A stretch of 64,000 bases of DNA from JACVRM01 sp963817375. Its GTDB lineage: Bacteria; Actinomycetota; Thermoleophilia; Gaiellales; Gaiellaceae. Position numbers and translations under genes: made by a program. The first letter of the stretch is position 1. Each line of letters begins with the position of its first letter. Below, in pieces: positions 47,298 through 57,869 of the stretch. A model generated the notes under the pieces. It saw nothing but the letters and a program-made list of their open reading frames with translations, was not told the origin of the DNA and searched no databases. The stretch is from the NCBI GenBank assembly GCA_963817375.1, contig CAWFOB010000006.1:614262-678261 (forward strand), given 5' to 3'.

Positions 47298-48601
47298 CTA
47301 TCCTGGCTGCATCGAGGCGATCAAGTCGCTCCTATGCCTGGGGAGGAGCAGGTGGACCGCGAGGGTCGCGACGACGTAGGCGCTGGCGCCCACGAAGAAC
47401 AGAAGCGTGTAGTTGTTATTGGTCGCGTCGAGCAGGCGTCCGACCACCTTGGCGGCGGAAAACCCGCTCAGGATCGAACTGATGCAGCCGCCGAGCCCGA
47501 CCGCGCCGGCGACGGCGTTCTTCGGCATGGTGTCGGAGACGAGGGTGAAAAGATTGGCGGAAAATCCCTGGTGCGCCGCCATGGCCAACCCAATCAAAAG
47601 CACGGCGACCCAGATACTGCCGACCATCGACGCCATGAAGACCGGCACGGTGCACAAGGCGCAGCACAGCAGGGCCGTCTTGCGGGCGGTGAACACCCCG
47701 AAACCGGCCCTGATGAGGCCGTCCCGACAGCCAGCCGCCGCCGACCGAGCCGACGTCGGTCATCAGGTAGATGACGACCAGCGGCAAGCCGAGCGCGAAC
47801 AGGTTGATGTCGAACTTCGAAAACAGGAAGCTCGGCACCCAGTTGTTGTAGAACCACCAGACCGGATTGGTGAGGACCCCGCCAACGATGTAGGTCCAGG
47901 TCCCCGGGTAGCGGAGCAAATCAATCCACGGAACCTTTTTTGTCGGAACTTCGGGGTCGGAGTGGATGTAGGCCGAGCCCGCCGGACGAAACCTTCGGGT
48001 GCGCCTCCGGCGCCCGGTACATCACCACCCAGAACGCGACCCAAAGGAATCCGACGAGGCCGGTCACGTAGAAGGCCGTCTGCCACCCCCAGTTGACGGT
48101 GACGAACGCCGCGATCAGCGGGGCCAGCAGGCCGCCGATGTTGCTGCCGGAGTTGAATACGCCCGTGGCGAGCGCCCGGTCCCGCACCGGGAACCAGGTC
48201 GCGACCGCCTTGATGCAGGTCGGGAAATTGCCGCCCTCGCCAAGGCCGAGCAGCACGCGGGCGACAGTGAAGCCGGCGACGGAGGTGACCAGCCCGTGCG
48301 CGGTGGAGGCCGCGGACCACACGATCGCGGCGACCGCCAGGCCGATGCGGATGCCCACCTTGTCGGTGAAGGCCCCCATGCTGGCGTAGCCGGCCGCGTA
48401 GGCTAGGCTGAACGCGAAGACGATGTCGCCGTAGTCGCTCTCGTCGTAACGCAACTCGCCCTGGATGGTCGGCTTGAGCACGCTCAGCAGGTTGCGATCC
48501 ATGTAGTTGATCGTCGTAACCACGAAAAGCAGCCCGACGATGACCCAGCGGTAGTGCCCGACGGGCTTTGTTTGCGCCGAAGCGCCGTCAGTCTGGGTCA
48601 T
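47298..48601 (-). pseudogene. MFS transporter of the ACS family (hexuronate/ExuT-like), two frameshifts
   Basis: The ATG at 48601 starts HYRWVIVGLLFVVTTINYMDRNLLSVL, typical of the anion:cation symporter family (ExuT, GudP). GVRIGLAVAAIVWSAAS, RVLLGLGEGGNFPTCIKAVATWFP and GVFNSGSNIGGLLAPL follow in one frame. The frame changes near 47,975 (into DLLRYPGTWTYIVGGVLTNPVWWFYNNWVPSFL) and again near 47,710 (into MVGSIWVAVLLIGLAMAAHQGFSANLFTLVSD and the C-terminus). All family segments are present over about 434 codons, so it is full length apart from the indels. Likely role: uptake of hexuronate or a similar acid. Origin appears proteobacterial. Confidence 0.75.
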
Positions 48602-48796
48602 CTTCTCCCCCGGAGCAGGTTATTCCCGCCACAATGCCGAGCAACCACACCTTGATCTGCACGATCGCTTCCGCGTCGGAGGCGGACGGCGCGGATTTTC
48701 TGGCGGCAGGGGCTGCTTCGGTCGCGACTTCATTCAGCCAGATTACCGCCTCGCCTCCAGGCTGTCTCCCCGGACACCCCACAGATCCTGATGCTC

Positions 48797-49375
48797 TCAT
48801 AGTTTGAGCAGGCGCAGGACATGGCGATCGACGATCCGCGCCGCGACCGAGCAAAGCAGGTCTTGGTGCGGGATCGTGTCGAAGGACTTCGACAGGTCGG
48901 CGTCCACCACGTCGGTGAACCCCTGACACAGCAGTCGGTGCACTTTCTTGACGGCATCGTTGCCGCTGCGGCCCGGTCGGTAGCCATAGATCGTAGGTTC
49001 GAGGTCCGCCTCGAAGATCGGCTCCAGCACCAGTTTCGCCGCGGTCTGCACTATCCGGTGCCGAATCGTCGGGATGCCGAGTGGTCGCTCGCCGCCGCCG
49101 GGCTTCGGGATCATCACCCGTCGCACCGGCTGGGGCTGATACGTCTTGGTTCGCAGTTCCGTCTCGATGCCGGCCAGCCAACTCTCTCGTCCCGCCGCCT
49201 CGATCGTCGCGCAGTTCACGCCATCCACGCCTGGTGCGCCCATGTTGGCGCGCGCCAGGTTGTAGGCTTGGCGCAGAATGTCCGGGCGGTAGATCTTGTC
49301 GTAGAGCAGATAGAACCGGTAGGTAGGCTCCGCCTTCGCCTTGAGATAGAGCTTTCTCGCTCCCACTCGATCCAA
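48797..49375 (-). pseudogene. Group II intron reverse transcriptase/maturase (LtrA-like), N-terminal fragment
   Basis: The 192-residue fragment has LYDKIYRPDILRQAYNLARANMGAPGVDG, QPVRRVMIPKPGGGERPLGIPTIRHRIVQ, EADLEPTIYGYRPGRSGNDAV and DVVDADLSKSFDTIPH, the first half of a group II intron RT domain. It ends at LRLLKL before the YxDD active-site motif and the maturase (X) domain, so it cannot be active. The TTG at 49375 is the first start; sequence upstream looks unrelated. The intron RNA domains V/VI were not found nearby. Confidence 0.75.
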
Positions 49376-49532
49376 TGCGGTTGGTCAGCATGCCCGGTTA
49401 TCGCTCAAAAGGCGATGGTCGAGGCGACTCGTCCCGATTTTGTGGAACGTCAGCTGAAGCGTAGCGACAAAGCCTGCTCTGAAGGGCAGCTTCGGCGTTG
49501 TTAGGACGGGACATTTGGCAGGGAAGGAAATC

Positions 49533-50000
49533 ATGCTGCGACGCGCATTAATCTCGTCCGTCATGGTCGTCGGCCTTGCAACTGCAGCCCCGGCGCAGAC
49601 GATCTCGGCGGTCTCCGAGCAGGAGGCTCGGCAGGTCTCCGACGAGTTGGTCAAGAAGTTCGAGACTTTCTACAACGAGGGCAACCCAGCCGGCGTCGCG
49701 GCCCTGTTCACTGCCGACGCATCTTACGCGACACCAGCCGGCGTGCTGTTGTCAGGCCGACAAGCTCTCGAAAGTGCCTTTAGCAACCGCATGAAGACGG
49801 GCTGGACCAAGGAGACAATCAAGATCAGAGAGGCCCATGCGTTCGGCGACACCATTTGGGGTCTCGGAGAATACACGTTGATCGGATCACGCCTGATCGC
49901 CGGACAGCGGCTTACAGGCTATTTCGCCCAAGTGCTCGTGCGAGACGGGGACACTTGGCGGATTTCGAATGCTGATTGCCAATCTTACCCCAGAAGCTGA
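49533..50000 (+). CDS. Exported SgcJ/EcaC-family (NTF2-like, DUF4440) protein
   Basis: The ATG at 49533 has AGGGAAGGA as SD and a signal peptide (LRRALISSVMVVGLATAAPAQ). The 155-residue protein then has an NTF2-like domain: EFETFYNEGN-type first helix (VKKFETFYNEGNPAGVAALFTADASYATPAG), GRQALESAFSNRM, HAFGDTIWGLGEYTL and a closing VLVRDGDTWRISNADC. It matches the SgcJ/EcaC/ketosteroid-isomerase-like group of secreted proteins of uncertain function. This is one of the few intact genes after 45.6 kb. Confidence 0.75.
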   Translation: MLRRALISSVMVVGLATAAPAQTISAVSEQEARQVSDELVKKFETFYNEGNPAGVAALFTADASYATPAGVLLSGRQALESAFSNRMKTGWTKETIKIREAHAFGDTIWGLGEYTLIGSRLIAGQRLTGYFAQVLVRDGDTWRISNADCQSYPRS

Positions 50001-50158
50001 CGTGACGGGGATGGCAACCCCGTAGCCAGGCTCATGGGGGGCGGACACGAAAGTGCATCTCGCGTTTGCTCATTCGAGGACCCAACGGGTTCGTCCCAAA
50101 GGCACCGTGTTGCATGGATTGTCTGTCGGAAGGTGGCGAGCCCTTCTGCCTGTCTTGA

Positions 50159-50373
50159 TCATCCGACGCGAACGTACTCTGGTCGCCCAAGATCGAGCAT
50201 GCGATTGAGAACGGAGGCAGCGATCGCAACCTCGGTGGCCTGCCGTCCATCGGTGCGCGAGCGGAGGGCCCCACCCATCACCTGCTTCCATCGATTGATG
50301 TCCGCTTCGACGAGGGCTCGGCAGTTGTAGCCCGAGATCTTCTGCCAGCCCTTGCGACCTCGTTGCGGATTAC
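50159..50373 (-). pseudogene. IS5-family transposase, C-terminal fragment
   Basis: The last 70 or so codons of a DDE transposase are present: RNPQRGRKGWQ, then ISGYNCRALVEADINRWKQV, GGALRSRTDGRQATEVAIAASVLNRMLDLGRPEYVRVG, and a stop at 50159-50161. The E-x6-K-like RWKxV element and the GRPEYVR end are typical of proteobacterial IS5 elements. The 5' side stops at the end repeats of an IS21 element, which probably inserted into it. Confidence 0.6.
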
Positions 50374-50379
50374 GACGAA

Positions 50380-50457
50380 GGCGGCCACCTATTCCGATCT
50401 CAAGGCGGCCACCATTCCGATCTGATGGCGGCCACCATTACGATCTGATGGCGGCCA
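50380..50457. repeat. Tandem 23-bp end repeats of an IS21-family element
   Basis: The unit GGCGGCCACCATTCCGATCT (plus GAT) starts at 50380, 50404, 50427 and, truncated, at 50450. IS21-family ends carry such multiple short direct repeats, which bind the transposase IstA. They lie at the istB-distal end of the istA/istB remnant. Confidence 0.72.
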
Positions 50458-50592
50458 GGGTGGCGTCGTCTCGTAGGTCGGTTTTGGTCATCTCATAGCG
50501 GTGCCGGCGGGGTCAAGCGGGAGTGTGCTGTTTGCCTCAAGGCCGCGCGGCATTTCCAAGTAGTGGCAACGTCTGTTGCCCGTCAGGGGGCG

Positions 50593-50930
50593 CTAGTCGC
50601 GGCCGTAGCCTCGCGGTGGTTCGACGTCGGCCAGTTCAGTGAGGTCGAGATCGACGATGGCCTCAAGCGCCTCGGCAGTCGGGCTGTCGCGCAGGCTGTC
50701 GGGCAGTGCGGCGAGCCAATTGGCATACTCGGCCTGTAGTGCAGCAACTCGATGACCGCGTCGCGCCATCGCTGCGGTCGGCTGCGTCGGTCGGCTGGCC
50801 GGCGCGTTCGTGACGCTCCGGTGGCGGCGGCGCCAGGCAGCCGGCGGGGTAGCCAGCCTGGTCCCGGGTGGCGCTGGCGTTCGGCGTTGCTCAACGCGTG
50901 CTCGCCGTCGGGTTTGCGACCTCTCGGCAT
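50593..50930 (-). pseudogene. IS21 accessory ORF, frameshifted
   Basis: The ATG at 50930 starts PRGRKPDGEHALSNAERQR. After indels it continues RPQRWRDAV, LQAEYANWLAALPDSLRD and ALEAIVDLDLTELADVEPPRGYGRD to a stop at 50593. It lies 100 bases downstream of istB on the same strand and inside the element end. I recognise the composition as a passenger frame seen with some alphaproteobacterial IS21 elements, but its function is unknown. Confidence 0.5.
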
Positions 50931-51029
50931 GGTCCTGATCTCCGTTACGTAACGCATTGCAGTGGCCGCTGCCGGCGATGCCGGCGCGTTTGCACCGCCG
51001 GGGAGTCCCGGCCGGCATTTCTGGCGCTG

Positions 51030-51768
51030 TCATCCGGCGGCCGCCGGCTTGCGCCGGCTCTCGCCGTTCAGTTCGATGCGGTGGGCGTTGTGGACGATGC
51101 GATCGAGGATGGCGTCGGCCAGCGTGGGATTGCCGACGATCTCGTACCAGCGATCGACCGGCACCTGGCTGGTGATGATCAGCGAGCCGGCGTTGTAGCG
51201 GTCCTCGACGATCTCCAGCAGGTCGCGCCGCTGCTCGGCGGTCAGTGGCTCCGGTCCCCAGTCGTCCAGGATGAGCAGATCGACGCGGGCGAGCTGGCGC
51301 ATCAGCCGGGCGTAGCGACCGTCGCCGCGCGCCAGCGCCAGGGCGGCGAACAACCGCGAGCTGCGCTGGTAGAGGACCGACAGGTTCTCGCGGCAGGCCT
51401 TGTCGCCCAGTGCGCAGGCGAGCCACGACTTGCCGGTGCCGGCAGGCGCCGGTGATGAGGCAGTGCCGATGCTCGCGGATCCAGTCGCAGCTGGCCAGGT
51501 GCAGGAACAGCGTCCGGTCGAGGCCGCGCGGCGTGCGGAAGTCGACATCCTCGACCGTGGCGGCGTGGCGCAGCTTGGCGGTGCGCGCGCGTGCCTCGAA
51601 CCGCTTCTGCTGGCGCAGCGTGGCTCTCCTGCTCGACCAGCAGGCCGAGCCATTCGGCGTGTTCGAGGGCGCGGCTTTCGGGATTGGCCGCCAGATCGCG
51701 GAACGCCCTTGGCCATGCCGTCGCAGGCCGAGCTCGCGCAGACGATCCAGTGTTGGATGGTTCAGCAA
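51030..51768 (-). pseudogene. istB: IS21 helper ATPase IstB, frameshifted
   Basis: From the TTG at 51768 the gene reads LLNHPTLDRLRELGL. After frame changes near 51,710, 51,620 and 51,440 it continues with RTLFLHLASCDWI, GTGKSWLACALGDKACRENL (Walker A context), DLLILDDWGPEPLTAEQRRDLLEI (Walker B) and SLIITSQVPVDRWYEIVGNPTLADAILDRIVHNAHRIEL (sensor). IstB is a DnaC/DnaA-like ATPase that helps IstA transpose. It is complete apart from indels, and its start follows the istA stop by 11 bases. Confidence 0.78.
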
Positions 51769-51779
51769 GGTCGTTCTCC

Positions 51780-52480
51780 TCAATGGAAGTAGCCGGAGCC
51801 GCGGATGTTGTCGTGCAGCAGGGGCGCGCCGTCCGCGGCTTGCGGCGACGCCGATCTGGTCGAGCCGGTGTTTGAGGATCGAGGCGACGCAGGCGTAGGT
51901 CAGCACGCCGATCTCGACGGCGCGGCAGGCTGACCGCCTCGGCCCGCGCCGCATCGATGCCGCGAAACAGCCGCAGCACGCCGAGGCAGGTGCGAAACCC
52001 CTGTTCCGGATGCGGCCGGCGGGCCAGCACGGCGAGGATCAGCGCCTCGGTGTTGGGACCGATGTCGCGCGCCTGGCGCTGCGAAGCGCTCGGGCGTCCA
52101 TTCGGCGTAGCGCCGGTGCGCGCTCGGCATGTGGTCGGGCAGGGTGCCGTGCCGCGGACCGCCGTAGCGGCGCGCATGGGCGGCGACGCGCTTGCCGCGG
52201 TGGAACATCTCGATGGTGCGCGTCGTGACGCGGGTGTCGACCTGCTCGCGGATCAGCGCGTGCGGCACCGAGTAGAAGAAGCCCTGCGACCTCGACGTGG
52301 TAGTCGATGCCGACGCGGGCGAAGCGCCATTCGGCATACTCGTAGTCCTGCTCTGGCAGCGACTGCATGGCCGGCCGCTCGATCGTCTCGAACAGCTGGC
52401 GCCGGCTGACGCCGAGGCGGCGCATCTCGCGGCCGTTCATCCGCTCCAGCGCCGCCGGCGATCGCGGCGTTGCAGTAGTT
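51780..52480 (-). pseudogene. istA: IS21 transposase IstA, 3' part only, frameshifted
   Basis: The remnant carries the C-terminal part: NGREMRRLGVSRRQLFETIERPAM, QDYEYAEWRFARVGIDYHVEV, FFYSVPHALIREQVDTRVT, VAAHARRYGGPRHGTLPDHMPS, HRRYAEWTPERF and PNTEALILAVLARRPHPEQGFRTCLGVLRLFRGID. It ends DNIRGSGYFH and a stop at 51780. The HTH and DDE catalytic domain are absent. The cut near 52,480 abuts an IS701-type transposase end, so the second element or the assembly removed the 5' part. Confidence 0.72.
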
Positions 52481-52527
52481 TGACAGAGTCACATTTCCTG
52501 GCATGATTGTTTCCTCAGGCTCGTGGC

Positions 52528-53440
52528 TCAGGAAGGTGCCCGCCTGCGCTGGGTGCGGATGCGGGATTCGATGGCGCTACGCCTACGCTGGTGGCGCTGG
52601 TTGATCCGGGCGACCAGAGCCTCCTTGCCTTCCGGCTTGCGCGGCAAGGTTTCTTTCAGCATCTCGACGATGTCTCGTGGCGTCAGCAATTCCAGGCCGG
52701 GCTGATGCGCCACGCGCTGCTCGGCGATGAACAGCATGGCCAGCATCACCATGGTGACGTGGTGGTGCCATGCCCGCCAGCCCAGGGCCTGATAGTCGGC
52801 GAGACCACACTGACCCTTGGCATCTTCGAAGGCGCGCTCGACCCAGTAGCGCTGCCCCTGCATCTGGGCCAGGAACTGGAGCGGCGTATCGACCGGGGCA
52901 TTGGACAGGGTGTATTTGATCGTCTTCGGTGATCCCACCTCGCGCCGGACGATCAGATGCCAGCACCGCGGCGTGCTTTCCTCGCCGTCCCACACCCAGA
53001 CCCGCTGGTGCGCGATATCGACCCGCAACTGGCCGCGGGTGCTGTCGCGCAGGACGCAGCGTGTCCAGTCCTGCGGACGAACCTTCTTGACCAGGCTTTC
53101 CACCGTGACGGGCGGCATCGACGCCTGCAGCTTCGTCGCAGGCGCCCGCGACCCGACTTTCGATCCGGTACGTCGAGCCCGGGCGGTTCGGTCCAGACCC
53201 GCTGGGTGCGATGGACATCGGCGACGAACACCTCGTTCGCATCGTCCAGTGCCCGCAGGAAGGCTGGCTCCTTGCCGTAGCCGGCATCGACACTCACCCA
53301 TGCAAACCGCATCCCGCGGGCGCGCGCCTGGCGCACGATGTCCAGCGCGTGCTCGCTCTTCGATATCAGCTTGCGCGCGTCCGCCGGAACCCCGGCCTCA
53401 TCGCATCGCGCCGGGTCCTCGATCCAGCGCTTCGTTCGGC
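52528..53440 (-). pseudogene. IS701-family transposase, N-terminus missing, one frameshift
   Basis: The minus strand reads KRWIEDPARCDEAGVPADARKLISKSEHALDIV, MRFAWVSVDAGYGKEPAFL (a catalytic Asp context) and EVFVADVHRTQRVW. After a shift near 53,170 it continues LVKKVRPQDWTRC, STRGQLRVDIAHQRVWVWDG, GQRYWVERAFEDAKGQCGLADYQALGWRAWHHH (catalytic Glu) and the basic end, with a stop at 52528. The 5' third is replaced near 53,440 by the end of a glycosidase fragment in the same orientation. Confidence 0.7.
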
Positions 53441-54403
53441 ACGGGTCAACAGGGCAATCTCCGCCACCTGCACGTTCCAATTCTCCTTGCCGTGCAAGGG
53501 ATGCGAAGACAGAAATGCGACGCGAAAGTGCCTGGCCCGGACTTCGTCGAAGGCCAAGGTCACTTCCTGACGCGGCGCGAGGGTCGCACGCCGAAGCGAG
53601 CGATACGTCTGGCCGTCGTCCGAGCACTGGACGTCGATCTCCTTGGGGCCGCAGTCCGGGTAAGGATTCAGATACAGACCGGCTGCCGGAAAGGCTTGGT
53701 CGTAATCGAACTGGAGATACTCGGGCTTCTCCGGGGTGGGGCCCATGCCCGGCTTGTCGCCATTGGAGATCCAGCGCGTATCGCTCGATCCATCCTGGGC
53801 CAGCGCGGGGGGATAGTCGCGATAGCTGGAACTGGCCGACAGCTTGGGCTGCGGCGAAGCGTTTTCCGCGACTCGGCACGCCAGGACCGCAATATCGCGA
53901 TAGAAACCCTGGACTTTTTCCGGTTGCGGCAGGATGGCGTTGATCTTTCCGGGCCCCTGCACCACAGTCGCGGCTCCCACAATCTTCTTCGCGGCGGTTT
54001 CCGGCGTCACCCACGGACCGCCGGCGTTCCAGCCACTGCAGAGGTTGACGCTTAAGACGATGCCGCAACGGTCGGCCTCGCGCACGGCATGTTTGAACAA
54101 CTCCCGCCACGCGGCGCTCATGAAGTGCGGCCCGCGCGGCACCTCGGGGCCCCCCTCGCCCGCATCGAACAGCAGCGCCCCGCCGATCCCCTGTTTTCTC
54201 ATTTCCTCGAAGTCCCGGGTGATGCCTTCCTTGCTGGCCGTGCCGTTGAGCCACCACCAGTAGCACCAAGGCTTGAACTCATCCGGCGGCATCTTAAACG
54301 TCTTGGCCAGCTCACTGTCGGGAGCCCCGTTCCGCTCGGCTGCCAATGCAAAGCCCGCGGTCAATAGTCCGGCGAGGACCAGAAGTGTTCTGCATTGCTC
54401 CAA
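53440..54403 (-). pseudogene. GH106-type alpha-L-rhamnosidase-like glycosidase, 3' truncated
   Basis: The TTG at 54403 starts a signal peptide (CRTLLVLAGLLTAGFALA). FKMPPDEFKPWCYWWWLNG, GITRDFEEMRKQGIGGALLFDAGEGG and SVNLCSGWNAGGPWVTPE follow, the start of a GH106-like barrel. A jelly-roll-like segment comes next (YLQFDYDQAFPAAGLYLNP, QCSDDGQTYRSL, HFRVAFLSS). Only about 320 of the roughly 1,000 residues expected are present before homology is lost near 53,440 at the IS701 fragment. Such exported glycosidases with this N-terminus are typical of planctomycetes and verrucomicrobia. Confidence 0.7.
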
Positions 54404-54430
54404 TTTTTGCCATTTTTATCCTCATCGTGC

Positions 54431-55515
54431 TCAATATCTCCCGTACTTGTGGATCGCGTTGATCATGGCCACGAAGTTCTCGTGTGGGATGTAGTTGACG
54501 ATGCTGTGGCTGGAGCCGGCGATCCAGCGCCCGCCGGGCTTCAGCACGTCCATGTGTTCCTTGACATCCCGCTCGACGTCCTCGGGCGTCCCCTTGACCA
54601 GCGGCCACGTGATGTCGATGTTGCCCGACAGGCTCACGCGCTGCCCGTAGCGGCGTTTGTAGTCGCGATAGTCGATGCCCGACGGGTCCATCGGATTCAG
54701 ACAGTCGATGCCCATGTCGAGCAGCATTTCCATCGCGTCGTCGAGACGGCCGTCGGAATGGAAGAGGATGGGCAGGCCCGCCTCGCGCACCGGGGCCACG
54801 ATGCGGTCGAAATGCGGGCGCCACAACCGCTCCATGACCTTCTGCCGGACAAACAGGCCCTTGTTGTAGGCGAAGTCGTCGGCCAGGAAGATGATGTCCA
54901 CCCCCTCGGCGATCACGCGCCGGACTAACTCCGCGAAGTAATCGGCCGAGCGGGCCATCAACTCGTCGAACAAATCCGGCTCCTCGATCATCATCACCAT
55001 GCAGTCGTTCAGCCCGATGACGAACTCATACAACGTCTGCCAGATGCAGCCGCAGAGGAACATCACTCCGATGCCGGTCCCGCGGGCCGCGCCGACATAC
55101 TCGCGCACGTAGGCAATTCGCTCTTCGATCTCCGACTCGCCCGGCCAGACGACGCGATCCAGGTCGGCGCGGCCCTTCAGGCTGCGGTCGCTCCAGACCG
55201 CCGCCGTGCCGTCGGGCAGCCGCTGACGAATCGGCGTCCAGAGGTTTTCCAGCACGATGGCATCCTGGCCGATGATGCGGCATAGCTCCAGATAATCGGT
55301 GGCGTACATGGGCCGGACGCCCGTCGGCCGCTTCGTTGCCCTTGGCCGGATCACCTCCCACGCCCAGCGTGTTTCCCGCCCTGCGCCCCAGCAACCGCTC
55401 GACGTGCTGGTCTTCGATCAGAACCTCGAAGTTCGGCACTCGGTCGGTCTTCTCGCCTCGGCATCGCGGCGATCAAGCGGTCAATGTCGGGCGGGCTGAA
55501 GCGAGGGTCGATCAT
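54431..55515 (-). pseudogene. Uroporphyrinogen-decarboxylase-like (UroD/MtaA family) protein, two frameshifts
   Basis: From the ATG at 55515 it reads IDPRFSPPDIDRLIAAMPRRE, then after frame changes near 55,440 and 55,310 MYATDYLELCRIIGQDAIVLENLW and GTGIGVMFLCGCIWQTLYEF. DIIFLADDFAYNKGLFV, LPILFHSDGRLDDAMEMLLDMGIDCLNPMDP, SLSGNIDITWPLVKGTPEDVERDVKEHMD and SSHSIVNYIPHENFVAMINAIHKYG complete it. The HSDG motif and the SGNIDI strand match the UroD-like methyltransferase/MtaA group, not true heme HemE. Planctomycetes have many such genes beside catabolic loci. It lies 28 bases upstream of the GH106-like gene on the same strand, suggesting a sugar-utilisation operon. Confidence 0.72.
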
Positions 55516-55617
55516 CGGTCTTCCTTGCGAACACGTTCGCACAAAAACGCCCCTCGCCGGGCGCCGACCGAAGATTGGTCGGGAGAGGGAAAGGGGTGAG
55601 GGCTTGCTGAGGTCTTG

Positions 55618-56710
55618 TCAGAGCTTCTCGGGATCGACCGGCAGTTCGTCCATGCGGTTGCACAGACGGCGGTGAATTTCCGGATTGATTGTGTAGTTCA
55701 TAAACTGCACGCCGCCGTCGCAGAAAGCCATGTGGAAACCGTTGGAGTGGTGCTCTCCAAATCCCAGCCAATTAATGCAACCGGGAGTGTCCTGCATCTG
55801 TGGGAGAGAGGTCGTTTAGGTCCGTTCGCTCCACGCGTGAACGATCCGCGTCGTCACCCCCCGAATACGCCTTCGTTGTCCGAAGGATCTTGGCCATTGG
55901 CGTAGTTGTCGGGACAAAGGTACTTTTCGCCCAGCAGATACGTATTGCTGAGCCCGTCGGTTACGTCGGCCGCCCTGATCAGACTGCCGCAAAGACGATG
56001 CCGGTGGCCACGCGAGCAACGCCAGGAAATGGGTCTTCGCGCCGCTGGTCATTTGTCCCGGCGGATTTTCGATCTGAGTCACCGCCAGTGGTCCGCCGGC
56101 GACGTTCTCGTACGATGGCCCCAGACTGGTCCGAACGATCCCGCCCGTGGAGGGATCGGTGTAAGTGTCGCCGCCGTTCGCAGGCGTAGTCCTCACGGGC
56201 CGCAACGGTCGGCATGTCGGCGTTCGCAAATCCCCAGCCGTCGCTTCTCCACGGATAGACGATGGCGGGCCTTCGCGTGGGACAATACAACACGTTCAGT
56301 GGGACGACGGTCCGTTGCAGGTGGGCGGCGTTCTTCGTCGGCGTCGTCGAAGTGAAGCCCCAGCCCCAGATCGTGCAACGCTTGCTGCTCGATGTAGGGC
56401 AGGATGTTGTAGATCCAGCCGCCGGGCTGCCGCCAGTCGGTTCCGCGGTCGGCATCGCCGATCCAGCCGAATCCCCAGCCGCCGGTCGGAAATCGCTCGG
56501 AGCGCTCTCGTGATCCAGGCATCCCAGGGCGAGTTGCTTGAGGTTGTTGGCGCATTGCGTCTGCCGCGCCGCCTCGCGGGCCGCCTGCACCGCCGGCAGC
56601 AACAGCGCGATCAAGATGCCGATGATCGTGATGACCACCAAGAGTTCCACCAGCGTGAAGCCGGTGGATTTTTCGCGGCCCATTCTCGAAGGAGCAAGGA
56701 TTCCACGCAT
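55618..56710 (-). pseudogene. DUF1559 pseudopilin-like protein with prepilin signal, several frameshifts
   Basis: The start reads STGFTLVELLVVITIIGILIALLLPAVQAAREAARQTQCANNLKQLAL, the class III prepilin signal plus the DUF1559 hallmark. After several indels the conserved end appears at 55618-55800: GCINWLGFGEHHSNGFHMAFCDGGVQFMNYTINPEIHRRL, ending PVDPEKL and a stop. DUF1559 proteins are hugely expanded in planctomycetes and processed by a prepilin peptidase, so this is the best taxonomic marker in the last 10 kb. Middle segments (VLYCPTRRPAIVYPW, TVVPLNVLYCP) are in different frames. Confidence 0.78.
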
Positions 56711-57094
56711 CTTTCGCCCTCCCTCCGCAAAGAAGACCTTGTGCTGAAGCTTATTCGCGTCGATCGGCGATCATCCTCGCGGTTGCCCCGTCGATGATGG
56801 ATCGCCATGTCGATTGAGTAGACCAAAATTATCCCACAGCTCGTTGTTGTCAGTCTCCAGCCCTGGGGTCGTATGCACGTCCCTTTTAGTTTAATCCTGC
56901 TAGCCCTCTCGGGATTACGCAATTCCGGCTTTTCCATGCCAATTTCCGACATCGGCAGGTGGTCCCGAGATTGCTGACTCGCTTCTCGGCGCTTCTCATG
57001 TTATCATCCAGTCTTGGTCGTTTGAATTGCTTCAGAACCAGGTTGCAGCCGGCGATAACAAGGCCTTTCAGGAATCCTTCCGATAGGGGTAGCC
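56711..57094. promoter_or_regulatory. Divergent intergenic region between DUF1559 and AraC genes
   Basis: These 384 bases are clearly more AT-rich than the flanks (AAATTATCC, TTTAGTTTAATCC) and contain no frame with coding character. Both flanking genes are transcribed away from it, so their promoters must lie here, possibly with the AraC operator. I could not identify specific sites. Confidence 0.45.
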
Positions 57095-57869
57095 ATGCGT
57101 ACTTCCGACCAGGATTTCTTCCGCTACTTCCCCATCGGCAAACGCGATCGGCAATGGGGCCTCTATGTCTCCGGCGTCGGGGCCACCGGCATCCCTCCCG
57201 ATTATCCCGCCTATCCGAAGTGCGTTCATCCCGACGCCTACATGTACAACCTGGCGGACGGGCCGCGTCCTGCATGAGTATCAGGCCCTCTATATCCTCC
57301 ACGGCCGGGGCACGTTCGAGTCGAAAACGGCCGGCACACAAAAGGTGACTCCCGGAACGACTCATGCTCCTGTTTCCCGGCGAGTGGCACCGCTACCGCC
57401 CCGACAAGGAAACCGGCTGGGACGAATACTGGGCCTCCTTCGGCGGCGAACAGATCGACGCTTGGGTCGCCCGGGAATTCTTCTCGCCCGGCCAACCGCT
57501 TCTGCACGTCGGCATGGATGAAACCTTGTTGCACGACTACCAGGAATTGGTCGATCGGGCTGAAGCGGCCCCCATCGGTTTCCAGCAGATGGCTGCCGCC
57601 GACGTCCACCACGTCCTCGGCGACCGGCGCTGGCCGCCGTGTGCCGTAGCGGCATGACCGATCGCCACGAGGAGATCATCCGCGCAGGCCAAGACTTTTC
57701 TCGAAGAGCACGTGGAGGGCTCGGCAGGCGATGCCTGAACTGGCACGTTCCTTCCACATCAGCGACGACCACTTCCGACGGCTTTTCAAACGGCAGACGG
57801 GCATGGCGCCGTACGAGTACTACTTGGAGTTGAAGATGTACTCGCCCGGCAGTTGCTCCGCGAGACTAA

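Noticed and set aside
50380..50457. Regular 23-bp repeats suggesting a CRISPR-like array
   Set aside because: Units are directly adjacent without spacers and sit at the end of istA/istB genes, as IS21 end repeats do.
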